64,000 bases of DNA from Novosphingobium sp. SG751A (GCF_013149295.1 NZ_JABGCB010000008.1:186001-250000), one strand, 5' to 3'. Shown: positions 17,871 to 27,349, counted from the stretch's first letter. Notes: generated from the letters alone by a model not told the origin. Program-made: numbers and translations.

Positions 17871-19199
17871 ATGCGCATTTTGCTGATTGCAGAGAATATA
17901 TCGTTGCATCTCAGTGGAGAAACATTGCTTCCCCATTGCTATATCGAAAAATTCATCGAGCGCGGCGAGGATGTTTATGTCCTGTGCCATGAAAGGGTTC
18001 GTGAAAGCCTGCGCGATGAATTGACGGTTGAGCAATTTGGAAAGGTAAGATTTGTCGGTGATACGCATTTGCAAAAGGCGTTGTTTCGGCTCGGGCGCTA
18101 TTTCCCCTATCGGATTGAGGACCTCATCTTCAATCAACTGATCCAGTTGGTCACGCAGTGGCGGATGCGGCGCATGGCCAGACGCATGGTGGCGCAATTC
18201 GACATCGATGTCGTGTTCCAGCCTGCGCCCATCGCGCCGCGCACGATCAGCCTGATGTTCGCTCTGGGCGCGCCGGTGGTCATCGGCCCGATGAGCGGGG
18301 GGATGAACCTGCCCCCGGCGTTTCGGCGCATGGACGGGATGTTCGTGCGCATGGCGATTGGCGCGGCGCGTTGGGGGGCGGGCATTATGCACTGGATCTT
18401 TCCGGGGAAATTACGCGCCGCCGCTCTCATCGTGGCCAATGAGCAGACGCGCACGCTGTTGCCATGGGGCTATCGCGGGCGCGTGCATCAGGTGATGGAA
18501 AGCGCGGTCGATCTGGACCGCTGGAAGGCGCGCCCGGACGTGCCGCGCGATCCCGATGCGCCGGTGGCTTTCATCTTTTGCGGCCGTTTCGTCGACTGGA
18601 AAGGCATCCGGCTGCTGGTGCATGCGTTTGCGCCGCTGGCGCGGGCTGGCGGCGCGGTGCTGCATCTGGTGGGCGATGGCGAATTGTATGATGAAATCGC
18701 CCAGCAAATCACGCGCGAAGGGCTGGGGCGCCATGTGCGCCTGCATGGCCGGCTCGACCGGGATCGCTATCAGGCGTTGCTGCGCCAATCCGATGTCTAT
18801 GTCACATCATCGCTGCGCGAATGCGGCGGGATGGCGATGATGGAGGCGATGGCGGTGGGCCTGCCGGTCATCGGGCTGAAATGGGGCGGGGCGGAGCAAT
18901 ATTCCAGCCCCGATTGCGCGCTGCTGGTCAATCCGGTGACACAGGACATGCTGATTTCGGGCCTGACGGAGGCCATGCGCCGCCTGACTTTGTCGCCGGC
19001 CCTGCGCCGAACAATGGGGCTGGCGGCGCGCGCGCATCTGGAACAGGCGGGCCATGGCTGGGTCGCCAAGGCCGACCAGGTGCTGGCTATTCTGGACGAG
19101 GCGGCGCAGGCCGAGAACCGGGCATCGCCGCGCAGGGCTGTGAAAGCCCGGCAATGTCCGCCCTCGGCCTTGCCCGCCGCGCATGGAACGGTGCGCTGA
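17871..19199 (+). CDS. GT4-like glycosyltransferase
   Basis: A 442-residue GT-B glycosyltransferase. The N-terminal domain opens with MRILLIAENISLHLSGETLLPHCYIEKF, and GAPVVIGPMSGGMNLPPAF resembles the acceptor side of GT4 enzymes. The C-terminal donor domain has FCGRFVDWKGIRLLVHAFAPLA, HLVGDGELYDEI, VTSSLRECGGMAMMEAMAVGLPVIGLKWGG with the catalytic-type E-x7-E pattern, and DCALLVNP. GGGGG precedes the ATG. It is the first gene of a plus-strand set with the next glycosyltransferase (1 bp gap) and a flippase. The donor sugar is unknown. Confidence 0.85.
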   Translation: MRILLIAENISLHLSGETLLPHCYIEKFIERGEDVYVLCHERVRESLRDELTVEQFGKVRFVGDTHLQKALFRLGRYFPYRIEDLIFNQLIQLVTQWRMRRMARRMVAQFDIDVVFQPAPIAPRTISLMFALGAPVVIGPMSGGMNLPPAFRRMDGMFVRMAIGAARWGAGIMHWIFPGKLRAAALIVANEQTRTLLPWGYRGRVHQVMESAVDLDRWKARPDVPRDPDAPVAFIFCGRFVDWKGIRLLVHAFAPLARAGGAVLHLVGDGELYDEIAQQITREGLGRHVRLHGRLDRDRYQALLRQSDVYVTSSLRECGGMAMMEAMAVGLPVIGLKWGGAEQYSSPDCALLVNPVTQDMLISGLTEAMRRLTLSPALRRTMGLAARAHLEQAGHGWVAKADQVLAILDEAAQAENRASPRRAVKARQCPPSALPAAHGTVR

Positions 19200-19200
19200 G

Positions 19201-20331
19201 ATGGGCGCCCCGGCATTCCCGCAGGTCGACATCGTGTTCTACACGCGCCAGTTGCACAATGGCGGCGTGGACAGGGTTATCTTCAATCTGGCCGAGGAGT
19301 TCCTGACGCGGGGGATCACCTCGGCCATCGTGGTGGACATTGACAATGTCCACTCGCCGTTTCGAGGTCTGATCCCCGACGGCATCGGCTATGAGGTGCT
19401 CGACGCGCGCGGGCCGATCGCCCGATTGCTCAAGTTCCGCCGCTACATCCGCGAGGCAAGACCGGGGGCGGTGATGTGCGCCAGCTTCGGCTTTCCCAAC
19501 CTTTATGCGGTGGTGGTGCGCTGGATCGCGGGGGTCCGGTTTCGCCTGATGCTGACCGAACATTGCTTTCCCTCGGTGGATGCGGCCAGCCCCCGGCCAT
19601 GGCATTCGCGCTACTGGTTTTTCGCGCTGGCGCATTATCTCTATCCCTTTGCCGACCGTATCGTGGCCGTGTCGCGCGGGACGGCGCTGGATCTGGCCAA
19701 GGTGATCCGCATTGATCCCGATGGCATTGCCTGCGTCTATAACCCCATCATCAGCGATGCGCTGATTGCGCAATCGCGTGAGCCGGTGGACCACCCGTGG
19801 TTCTCGGACGGGCGCGCGCCCATCGTCATCGCGGTGGGAAGGCTGGAGCCGCAGAAGAACTTTTCCCTGCTGATCCGCGCCTTTGCGCAGGTGCGGGCGC
19901 AAAGGCGCGCGCGGCTGGTCATCCTGGGCGATGGGGCGCAGCGCGATATGCTGCGCGCGCTCGTCACCGAACTGGGGCTGGATGATGATGTGGCATTGCT
20001 GGGCTTTGTATCCAATCCCCATGCCTATGTGGCCAAGGCGCAGTTGATGGTGCTGTCATCGGATTTTGAAAGTCTGGCCAATGTCGTGATCGAGGCTCTG
20101 GCCGTTGGCACGCCCGTTGTCGCCACCGATTGCCCCTCTGGTCCTGCCGAAGCGCTTAATGGCGGTGAATGCGGGACGCTGGTGGCGGTGGGTGATCTGC
20201 CCGGGATGAGCGCGGCCTTGCTTGACGCGCTGGACAAGCCGTCCGCGCCGATCCGGCGCGGCTGGCTGGACCAGTTCGGTACGGCGCAGGTGGCGGATCG
20301 CTATCTGGCGCTGCTGGCCGCAGATGCTTGA
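19201..20331 (+). CDS. GT4 glycosyltransferase
   Basis: A GT-B enzyme of 376 residues from ATG 19201, which lies one base after the upstream stop; an in-frame ATG at 19183 would overlap that gene. Landmarks: QVDIVFYTRQLHNGGVDRVIFNLAEEF at the N-terminus, HCFPSVDAA, VAVSRGTALDLA, then the donor domain VIAVGRLEPQKNFSLLIRAFAQV, ILGDGAQRDMLRAL, LGFVSNPHAYVAKAQLMVLSSDFESLANVVIEALAVGTPVVATDCPSGPAE. This pattern matches GT4 enzymes of O-antigen and EPS clusters. The stop shares a base with the flippase start (TGATG), so translation is coupled. Confidence 0.88.
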   Translation: MGAPAFPQVDIVFYTRQLHNGGVDRVIFNLAEEFLTRGITSAIVVDIDNVHSPFRGLIPDGIGYEVLDARGPIARLLKFRRYIREARPGAVMCASFGFPNLYAVVVRWIAGVRFRLMLTEHCFPSVDAASPRPWHSRYWFFALAHYLYPFADRIVAVSRGTALDLAKVIRIDPDGIACVYNPIISDALIAQSREPVDHPWFSDGRAPIVIAVGRLEPQKNFSLLIRAFAQVRAQRRARLVILGDGAQRDMLRALVTELGLDDDVALLGFVSNPHAYVAKAQLMVLSSDFESLANVVIEALAVGTPVVATDCPSGPAEALNGGECGTLVAVGDLPGMSAALLDALDKPSAPIRRGWLDQFGTAQVADRYLALLAADA

Positions 20332-21689
20332 TGGCCTTTGTGGCGACGCATCCCGCTTGGCGGCGGGCGATGTCCAGCGGGGTCAGTCTGGTGGCGGTCA
20401 CGATCATCGCCTCCAACTTGCTGCGCATCGCCAGCACGATCATCCTTACCCGCGTGCTGTCCCCGCTCGACTTTGGCGTAACCGGGCTGACGGGGGCCAT
20501 TCTCAACATCCTGCTGATGATTTCGGATGTGGGGTTCGGGGTCTATATCATCCGCCATGCGCGGGGGGATGACGGGCGGTTGCTTGATGTCATCTGGACC
20601 GTCCGGCTGGTGCGCGGCGCGGGTTTGACGCTGTTGCTGGCGGCGTTTGCCGGGCCTTTGGCCGGGGCGCTGGGTAAACCGGAGCTGGGGATGGCGATTG
20701 CCGTCACGGCGCTGCAATTCGTGCTGGATGGCTGCTCTTCTCTGGCGCCCTTTACCGCGGTGCGGGACGAGAAGCTCGCGATGCTCAGCCTGCTCGACAT
20801 CGCCGGCGCCGTGACCCAGACCGTGGCGGGCGTGGCGCTGGCTCTGTGGCTGCACAGCTATTGGGCGATCATCTGGGCGGGGCTGATCGGCACGGGGATA
20901 AAGTCTTTGCTCAGCTATACGCTGTTTCCCCATGCCGCGCGCCGTTTTGCCTGTGATGCGCATGAGGCGCGCGAATTGTGGCGCTTTGGCCGCACGATTG
21001 CGGGGGCGCATACGATACAGGTGCTGCTCTCGAATGTGGACAAGATCGCCTTGTCGCGGATCTTTCCGCTGGGGCTGTTTGGCCTCTATTCGCTGGCGGT
21101 CAATCTGTCGGGCGCGGCATCCGGCTTTACCACCCTCTATCCCAGCCGCATCCTGCTGCCCGCCTTTGCGCGGGCGCAGCGCGAAGGCCCCGGGCAACTG
21201 GCGCTGGCCTATTATGACAAGAAGCGCGCGATGATGGTGTTCTATATGATCGCGATGGGCGGGTTCATCGCCATGGCCCCGTCGCTGGTCGATCTGCTCT
21301 ATGATCCGCGCTATCAGGCCGCCGCAACCTATCTGCGCGCTCTGGCTCTGGCCCCGGCCATTGCGATGAACAATTACGCCGCGCGCGAGGTGCTGATTGT
21401 TGTGGGGCGCATCCATACGCTGCTCTATGCCAATCTGGTGCGGCTGGTCTGGCTGTTGCTGGCGGGGGTGGGGGGCTTTGTGGGCTTTGGGCCGCTCGGT
21501 CTGGTGGTCGCGGTCGGTTGCATCGAACTGCCCGTGCAGGTCTATTGCTGGTATGAATTGCGCCGGGCCGGGCTGTTGCGCATCGGCGAGGAGGCGCTGA
21601 TCCTTGCGGGTCTGTTGCTGGGCATTGTGCTTGGGATGACGGGGAACCTGCTCTATGGCGCGCTGTCGCTGGCATGGCGGGCGGGCTGA
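20331..21689 (+). CDS. Wzx-like polysaccharide flippase
   Basis: A 452-residue integral membrane protein with about 12 hydrophobic helices, the length of MOP-superfamily flippases that move the lipid-linked EPS repeat unit across the inner membrane. Indicative stretches are LLRIASTIILTRVLSPLDFGVTGL near the N-terminus (the LxRVLSPxDFG of Wzx/RfbX/WzxC proteins) and VLLSNVDKIALSRIFPLGLFGLYSLAVNLSG in the middle. ATG 20331 shares its A with the TGA of the upstream glycosyltransferase. Its 3' end overlaps the convergent polymerase gene by 37 bp. Confidence 0.88.
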   Translation: MAFVATHPAWRRAMSSGVSLVAVTIIASNLLRIASTIILTRVLSPLDFGVTGLTGAILNILLMISDVGFGVYIIRHARGDDGRLLDVIWTVRLVRGAGLTLLLAAFAGPLAGALGKPELGMAIAVTALQFVLDGCSSLAPFTAVRDEKLAMLSLLDIAGAVTQTVAGVALALWLHSYWAIIWAGLIGTGIKSLLSYTLFPHAARRFACDAHEARELWRFGRTIAGAHTIQVLLSNVDKIALSRIFPLGLFGLYSLAVNLSGAASGFTTLYPSRILLPAFARAQREGPGQLALAYYDKKRAMMVFYMIAMGGFIAMAPSLVDLLYDPRYQAAATYLRALALAPAIAMNNYAAREVLIVVGRIHTLLYANLVRLVWLLLAGVGGFVGFGPLGLVVAVGCIELPVQVYCWYELRRAGLLRIGEEALILAGLLLGIVLGMTGNLLYGALSLAWRAG

Positions 21690-23170
21690 AACCGGGTGAT
21701 GACCACCTGAGCCCGGCTGACCAGTCCGGCCCCTGCGGCCAGCAGCAGGACATAGCTTGCCTCGTTGCGGCCATAGCTGGTGGTGGTCAGGCTGGCCATC
21801 ATGCCAACCAGACCGGCAAAGCACCCCGTCGCGGCGGCGCTGGCATGCCCCTCCAACCGGGGGCCGCGCAGGAACAGGGCCGTCAACACCGCAACGAGTA
21901 TCGCATAATACAGCGCCGCGCCGATGATCCCGCTGCGCATGAGGATGGTCAAAGGCTGGTTGACCAGATCGATGATGCCTTCGCCCTGTCGCAGATGCTC
22001 CAGATGGGCATAGATATTCTCCATGCTTTGCCCGATCAGCCAATGGTCATCCATCAGCTTCAGCCCCGATGTCAGCAATTCCGATCGGTAATCGACTGAG
22101 CCTGCCGCATCGTCTCCGGTTCCCATCGATGCGCCCAGTATAGGGAACGCATGGGATAGCATGAGCAGCGCCCCCGCGCATAACGGGATTGCCGCCGCCA
22201 TGCCGAGCAGCGCCAGCCACTTGCGTTTCTGGACCAGCCCGGCGATCAGCCCCACCACGACCACGATGTAGCAGATGCGCGCCAGCGTGAAGAACATGCC
22301 TGTCGTCAACACGGCCAGCGCCGCGCCAAAGGCGATGGATGAGCCCAGATGCCGCCGCAAAGCCACCAGCAGCACGACATCCATGCCCAGCAACATCGAA
22401 AGCCCGGTGGATTCGGGAAAGGTGGCGCGGCTGCGCAGCAAGCCGCCGCGTTGCTTGACATAGCCTGAGCCGATTTCGGGATCGGCGCCTGTTGTCTGAG
22501 GCATGGTGTCATAGAGCAACCAGTGGCGCGGCGCTTCAAAACTGGCGATCAGCGCCAGAATGCCGCCGCCCATCACCACCGCCAGCATCAGATCATTGGG
22601 CGAGCGCGAGCGGACAAAGGCCCGGCTGACCACGACATAGGGCAGGGCAAGGTTGAGGATGATCTGGTTACAGGCCCGGATTGAGTAGGTGACATTGTTG
22701 CCCCGGCAATCCATGAAGGCCTGAACCAGCATCATCAGTGCGAACAGGCCATCCCATCGCGCAAGGCGCGGTTCGCGCAGCCTTTCCCCCGCCAGCAGCA
22801 TCGCCAGCACAAACCCCGCGCCCAGCAGATGGTCATAGGTCAATTGAGCATAGGTCAACCCGCCGGCCGCGATCGTATAGGTCAGCAACGGCATGAGAGG
22901 CATACACATCAGAAACAGCCTGCGCCGCAATTCCATCGCGCCGGCCGCAGGCAGCAGCACACCGGCCATGCTCAGGCCGGGGGCAACCACCATCAACCCC
23001 ATGACCCCCATGGCAAAGACAAGGTAATTGCCGCCAAATGTGCCGATGGTCGGCAAGGCCAGCGCGGCGATGATCTGATGCGTGCCGGTGACATGGCGCA
23101 ACCGCCCCGGCAAGAGCGCCGCGCCCCACAGGATCAGCAGGCTGAGCGCCGCAATGACATAGATCGCCAT
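21653..23170 (-). CDS. Wzy/O-antigen-ligase-like polymerase
   Basis: A 505-residue hydrophobic protein with about 11 membrane helices and a large periplasmic loop carrying LRSRATFPESTGLSMLLGMD and later SVDYRSELLTSGLKLMDDHWLIGQSMENIYAHLEHLRQGEGIIDLVNQPLTIL. The arrangement, including the H in LGxxMxxxH-like context, is that of the O-antigen ligase/Wzy family. In this locus it is the best candidate for the EPS repeat-unit polymerase. ATG 23170 lies 3 bases after the stop of the upstream glycosyltransferase. It overlaps the flippase tail to tail. Polymerase versus ligase cannot be settled from sequence; no LPS core genes are present. Confidence 0.8.
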   Translation of the reverse strand: MAIYVIAALSLLILWGAALLPGRLRHVTGTHQIIAALALPTIGTFGGNYLVFAMGVMGLMVVAPGLSMAGVLLPAAGAMELRRRLFLMCMPLMPLLTYTIAAGGLTYAQLTYDHLLGAGFVLAMLLAGERLREPRLARWDGLFALMMLVQAFMDCRGNNVTYSIRACNQIILNLALPYVVVSRAFVRSRSPNDLMLAVVMGGGILALIASFEAPRHWLLYDTMPQTTGADPEIGSGYVKQRGGLLRSRATFPESTGLSMLLGMDVVLLVALRRHLGSSIAFGAALAVLTTGMFFTLARICYIVVVVGLIAGLVQKRKWLALLGMAAAIPLCAGALLMLSHAFPILGASMGTGDDAAGSVDYRSELLTSGLKLMDDHWLIGQSMENIYAHLEHLRQGEGIIDLVNQPLTILMRSGIIGAALYYAILVAVLTALFLRGPRLEGHASAAATGCFAGLVGMMASLTTTSYGRNEASYVLLLAAGAGLVSRAQVVITRFQPARHASDSAP

Positions 23171-23173
23171 GCC

Positions 23174-24517
23174 TCAAGCCGTCGCCAGCAGGAGGGCCGG
23201 GGGCGTTCCGCCCTGCCGAACCCAGTCATAGAGACGGATGATCTGACGGGCCTTGCGCTCCCACGTAAACAATTGCGCCACCCTTTCGGCGGCGGCATTG
23301 CCCAACCGGTCGAGCATCGCCGGATCGGCCAGCGCCCTTTCCATGGCCGCGCGAAAGCCTGTCATCAGGTCATGCTGGCCGGAAAATGGGACGCGTATGC
23401 CGGTTTCGTCATTCATCAGTTCGACCGGGCCGCCATAATCGGCCACAATCGGGGCCACCCCCAGCGCCATCGCTTCGAGCACCACGCCGCCGCCGAATTC
23501 ACGGATGCTGGGGCAGGCAAGGAAGTCGCATTCGACCAGCAGCGACTGAATCTCTCGATGTTCGACCTGACCATGCAGCGTCACGGCATCCTCCAGATCC
23601 AGCGTCCTGACCAGTTCCGATATCCAGCCGCGATCCGGCCCGTCGCCGATAATGTCGAGATGCAGATCGCCCCGCCGCAGCATCCAATAGGCCGCCTCGA
23701 TCAGGACATCGGCGCATTTGTAGGGCACCAGCCGTCCAATGAAGACACCCCGCAAGGGCGCTCTGGCGCGTCTGGTCCGGCGCATGTTAAATCGGGTGGG
23801 GTCGATGCCATTTTCGGGCAGATGGAAACTGCGCGCGCGCGCGTCAGAGGGCAATTCGGACAGGGTATGGAGCGATCCGGCGAGAATGGCGGCGGCATGG
23901 CGCCGCGTGGCCGTATAACCGGGCAGCCATTTGTAAACGCCGCGCAGGGCAGACAGTCCCTCGCGTTCGCGCATCATCCGGGCGGCAAATCCGGCGGGCC
24001 ATGGCAGCCCGCCATTCCACGGCCCCACCACCAGCGGCACGCCCGTGCGCCGCAGCCGCCCCGCCAGCCATGACGGCGTGGTCGGGCTCATCGGGGTCAG
24101 GCGGTGGACGATGTCATACTCGCCCGCCTCTATCGCCTGGCCAAAGCGCTTCCATACCGCCCTTTCAAAGGCATAGCAGCCGATGGGGGCCAGCGCCTGA
24201 TAGATGGTCCAGCCGCGGTTGTCGCTGGCGCCCAGACTGCGCGCGACGCGAAAGATGGCGCGCACCACCGCCTCGGTGTCGATGACGGTGAAATCGCGCC
24301 CCTCCTGCCAGCCCAGCGCGGTGATCGCATCGCGGTTGCGAATATGGGTGACCAGATGGACATCGGCTTGCCGCGAGAGGGCCTGTGCGATGCACCAGCC
24401 GATCAAGGGCACGCTGACCATATCGGGATTGGCGATTTCGGCCAGCAGCAAGACCTTGTGTTTTGCGCTTTTTGACGGTGGCTGTGATAGATTTTGCCCG
24501 GTCATTTCAACCACCAT
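23174..24517 (-). CDS. GT4 glycosyltransferase
   Basis: A GT-B glycosyltransferase of 447 residues from ATG 24517 (24505 is also possible; neither has a strong ribosome binding site). N-terminal: KVLLLAEIANPDMVSVPLIGWCIAQALS, AGEYDIVHRLTPMSPTTPSW and VPLVVGPWNGGLPWPAGF. C-terminal donor domain: GVFIGRLVPYKCADVLIEAAYWML, DIIGDGPDRGWISELV, LHGQVEHREIQSLLVECDFLACPSIREFGGGVVLEAMALGVAPIVADYGGP. Operonic with the polymerase (3 bp gap). It is divergent from the glycoside hydrolase gene, with a 159-bp intergenic region. Confidence 0.86.
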   Translation of the reverse strand: MVVEMTGQNLSQPPSKSAKHKVLLLAEIANPDMVSVPLIGWCIAQALSRQADVHLVTHIRNRDAITALGWQEGRDFTVIDTEAVVRAIFRVARSLGASDNRGWTIYQALAPIGCYAFERAVWKRFGQAIEAGEYDIVHRLTPMSPTTPSWLAGRLRRTGVPLVVGPWNGGLPWPAGFAARMMREREGLSALRGVYKWLPGYTATRRHAAAILAGSLHTLSELPSDARARSFHLPENGIDPTRFNMRRTRRARAPLRGVFIGRLVPYKCADVLIEAAYWMLRRGDLHLDIIGDGPDRGWISELVRTLDLEDAVTLHGQVEHREIQSLLVECDFLACPSIREFGGGVVLEAMALGVAPIVADYGGPVELMNDETGIRVPFSGQHDLMTGFRAAMERALADPAMLDRLGNAAAERVAQLFTWERKARQIIRLYDWVRQGGTPPALLLATA

Positions 24518-24676
24518 AATCAAGGGACCTGTCAGGGTCGGGTTGGCTGGCTATACCGGCCGGGCGGGGCTTCATCCGCGATCATGCCCTGCCCGGTCGG
24601 TTCTTGTGCCATGGGTGGCCAGCATAGGGGCGCGGCCCGCAACATCCGATCATGGCCATTGGGAGGGGAAAATTGC

Positions 24677-26476
24677 GTGGGGAAAATTCCGGCAAGACAA
24701 GCCGCCGTCATAAAAAGCGGCCTGTGCCGCAGGGCCATGGCGCTGGCCATGATCCTGTGTGCGGGGGCATGCTGCAAGGCGGAGAAAAGTGCAGCGTCTC
24801 CGGGGCGCATGGCGATGGGCACCAATCTGGACGGTCTGGCCTATTGGAGCAGTGCCATGCCCACGCTGGACCTGATGAAATCGGCGGGCGTCTGGTTGCC
24901 CCAGGCGCCGGGCGTTTACGACACGGGCGAGGCGGTTCGGCTCGATGGCGATGGCTGGCCTCTCGCTTTCGGGCCATCGGGGGATCACCGCTATCGATGG
25001 CTGGTGGTCAATGTCCTGCATGACAATCCCGCCGCGCTGCCCGGCGCGCGCTATGCCATCCTCTATGATGGAGGCGCGCCTCTTACGGTGCTGGATGTGG
25101 ATGGCGCGCGGGTCTTGTTGCGCGGGGCGGGGCGGATTGATGCGATGGCGGGGGGCAAGGGCAACCTCTATCTGCGTCTGGACCCTGGCGCGGCGGGTGA
25201 GGATCGCGTCCGCAATATCCGTGTGGTGCGTGAAGAGGAATTGCCACTCTATCGGGCCGGACAGACCTTCTCGCCCGAATTTGTCGCGCGGATCGCGCCG
25301 TTTCGGGTGCTGCGCTTCATGGACTGGATGCGCACCAATGCGGTCTTTGCCCCCGATGGCGCGGGACGGCCCCAGAGCGAGGAGGTCATCGACCATGCGC
25401 CTTTGCTCGACTGGGCCGACCGGCCGGTGCCGACGGCAATGCATTGGGGCGATGGGGGGCGGGGCATGCCGGTCGAGGCGATGGTGCAACTGGCCAATCG
25501 CACCGGCGCCCAGCCGTGGTTCAACATGCCCATCAACGCCAGCGACGATTATATTCGCGGCTTTGCCACCTATGTGCGCGCCCATTTGCGGCCCGATCTG
25601 AAACTGCATGTAGAATTGTCGAACGAGGTGTGGAACGCGATCTTTCCCCAGTCGCGCTATGCCCGAGCGCAGGCCCGGATCGCCTTTGGCCCGGATGGTG
25701 AGGGGCAGGAATGGTATGGCATGCGCGCCGCGCAGGTGGGGATCGTCTGGAAACAGGTGTTTGGCCAATCCTTGCTGCACACAGATGAACCGGGCCGGGT
25801 GGCCATGGTGCTGGGGGCGCAGTTCGACTGGCGCGGGCCTGAAACGCTGGCGCTGGAAACCCGGCATTGGCGCGATGGCGATGGACATCCGTTGCGCGCG
25901 GCCGATTATGTCGATGAATATGCGATCACCGGCTATTACGATGGGACGATGAACACCGACGCGGCGGTTCCCACCGTCAAAGACTGGTGGAAGGATGCCG
26001 ATGGCGGATATGGCCGCGCTCTGGATGCGCTGCGCACGCGGATCGCAACGTTCAACACGCCGCTCTATCGCTATCACGGCGCGCAGGCGCGGGCTTATGG
26101 GCTGCGGCTGGTGACGTATGAGAGCGGGTTTGGCGAATCCACCCCGCCATCGCAGCATGACAATCCCGCCTACACTGATTTCCTGACAAAATTACAGCGC
26201 AGGCCCGAAATCACCGCGCTTGAAACCAGCAACTATAGGGCGTTTGCCGAGGCAGGGGGGAGCTTGTTCATGAATTTCGGCATCATCGGCGCCTCCAGCA
26301 AATGGGGCAGCTGGTCGGCGCTGGAATCGGTGCATCAGACAAGTTCGCCGCGCTATGCCGCATTGATGGCATGGCTGGGCGCACAGCCTATTGCCGCAGA
26401 CGCCATTCGCGCAGGATCGCAAAAATCAGCGGCCCCTCGACCAGATAGCGTCGCCACAGCCGCAGCGGGTCGCTGA
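24677..26476 (+). CDS. Secreted clan GH-A-like glycoside hydrolase
   Basis: A 599-residue protein starting at GTG 24677, chosen because GGGAGGGG lies 9 bases upstream; no ATG before 24737 has such support. The N-terminus (basic stretch KSGLCRR, then AMALAMILCAGACC) looks like a signal peptide, possibly a lipoprotein. About residues 45-190 form a beta-rich region. The C-terminal half looks like a TIM-barrel hydrolase, with LHVELSNEVWN (Asn-Glu acid/base pair) and VTYESGFGE (candidate nucleophile Glu). In an EPS locus such enzymes trim or release the polymer. The last 89 bp overlap the convergent wecG-like gene. The exact GH family is uncertain. Confidence 0.75.
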   Translation: MGKIPARQAAVIKSGLCRRAMALAMILCAGACCKAEKSAASPGRMAMGTNLDGLAYWSSAMPTLDLMKSAGVWLPQAPGVYDTGEAVRLDGDGWPLAFGPSGDHRYRWLVVNVLHDNPAALPGARYAILYDGGAPLTVLDVDGARVLLRGAGRIDAMAGGKGNLYLRLDPGAAGEDRVRNIRVVREEELPLYRAGQTFSPEFVARIAPFRVLRFMDWMRTNAVFAPDGAGRPQSEEVIDHAPLLDWADRPVPTAMHWGDGGRGMPVEAMVQLANRTGAQPWFNMPINASDDYIRGFATYVRAHLRPDLKLHVELSNEVWNAIFPQSRYARAQARIAFGPDGEGQEWYGMRAAQVGIVWKQVFGQSLLHTDEPGRVAMVLGAQFDWRGPETLALETRHWRDGDGHPLRAADYVDEYAITGYYDGTMNTDAAVPTVKDWWKDADGGYGRALDALRTRIATFNTPLYRYHGAQARAYGLRLVTYESGFGESTPPSQHDNPAYTDFLTKLQRRPEITALETSNYRAFAEAGGSLFMNFGIIGASSKWGSWSALESVHQTSSPRYAALMAWLGAQPIAADAIRAGSQKSAAPRPDSVATAAAGR

Positions 26477-27140
26477 GCAGGCGGAACAGCCATTCCATGC
26501 CGAGGCGCTGGACGATGGCGGGCGCGCGCCGTTGCGCCTGCGTCAGGAACAGCAGGCTGGCCCCCACGCACAGGCCAACGCCGCTTGCCCTGCCCGTGCG
26601 GGCGATGCGATAGGCCAGTATTTCCTGCTGGGGCGATCCGACCGCAAGGAACGTATAGCGCGCCTGTGCGGCAATGGCGAAATCGACCGCGTCCTGTGTG
26701 GCGGCTGCGTCTTGGATGAAACCCATCGGTGGATTGTGATGCAACAGGCGGGTCAGGCCAAACAGGCGGCGCAGGCTCTCGACCATGGCCGGGCTGCCGC
26801 CGATGACGGTGATGGCATCGTCGGGGCGGATGATCCGGCGAAACATCGCAACGGTCAGATCGCTGCCCGGCACGACGGGCAGGCGCAATCCGACCCTGCG
26901 CGCCAATCGCCCCAAAATGCGGCTGTCGCAAAGGGTAAGCCAGGCAAGGCGATACATCGGCCACAGATCGGACCGGTCATGTTGCAGGCGCACGACATGA
27001 TCGACATTGGGCGTGACGATATAGGCAAAGCTGGCCAAAGGCGCGCGTCCTTCGACATCGCGCAAGACATCATCCTGATCGTGCGGGGCAAAATTCAGGT
27101 CGATGAATTGGGATGTCTGATCCTGTTCGTTTTCTTTCAT
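26388..27140 (-). CDS. WecG/TagA/CpsF family glycosyltransferase
   Basis: A 250-residue protein of family GT26 length. Landmarks: FAYIVTPNVDHVVRL (the T-x-N segment near the N-terminus), LCDSRILGRLARRVG, GSDLTVAMFRRI, the family signature AVGSPQQEILAYRI, and the C-terminal RRAPAIVQRLGMEWLFRLLSDPLRLWRRYLVEGP. These enzymes add ManNAc-type or glucosyl residues to a polyprenyl-linked acceptor. AGGGG precedes ATG 27140; that leader is overlapped by a 16-bp perfect palindrome. It is divergent from the export operon, so both may share a control region. Confidence 0.88.
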   Translation of the reverse strand: MKENEQDQTSQFIDLNFAPHDQDDVLRDVEGRAPLASFAYIVTPNVDHVVRLQHDRSDLWPMYRLAWLTLCDSRILGRLARRVGLRLPVVPGSDLTVAMFRRIIRPDDAITVIGGSPAMVESLRRLFGLTRLLHHNPPMGFIQDAAATQDAVDFAIAAQARYTFLAVGSPQQEILAYRIARTGRASGVGLCVGASLLFLTQAQRRAPAIVQRLGMEWLFRLLSDPLRLWRRYLVEGPLIFAILREWRLRQ

Positions 27141-27151
27141 GGAATTACCCC

Positions 27152-27167
27152 TGTTTTCCGGAAAACA
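27152..27167. promoter_or_regulatory. 16-bp perfect palindrome before the wecG-like gene
   Basis: TGTTTTCCGGAAAACA at 27152-27167 is perfectly self-complementary and touches the ribosome-binding region of the minus-strand gene starting at 27140. It lies in the 209-bp region shared with the divergent export operon. A repressor site is a plausible reading. Confidence 0.55.
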
Positions 27168-27218
27168 TAGGGTTTTGTTGCGATTTGTATTTCCTGTGTT
27201 CTGTCAGGGTGGTCCTGC

Positions 27219-27248
27219 CATGGCATTTTGCGCCACGGCATTTTGCCT
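27219..27248. repeat. 15-bp imperfect tandem repeat
   Basis: Two adjacent 15-bp units (27219-27233, 27234-27248) share GGCATTTTGC and differ at two positions. They sit about 100 bp before the export-protein start at 27350, so they could be tandem binding sites. Confidence 0.45.
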
Positions 27249-27349
27249 CTCGTATTTTCCACATGGTGAATATTGGGACCACTCTTGCACGACTGACGCG
27301 GCATCCGGCTTGATCGTAGTGTGCCCCTTCAGAAACGGGGATTGACCAT

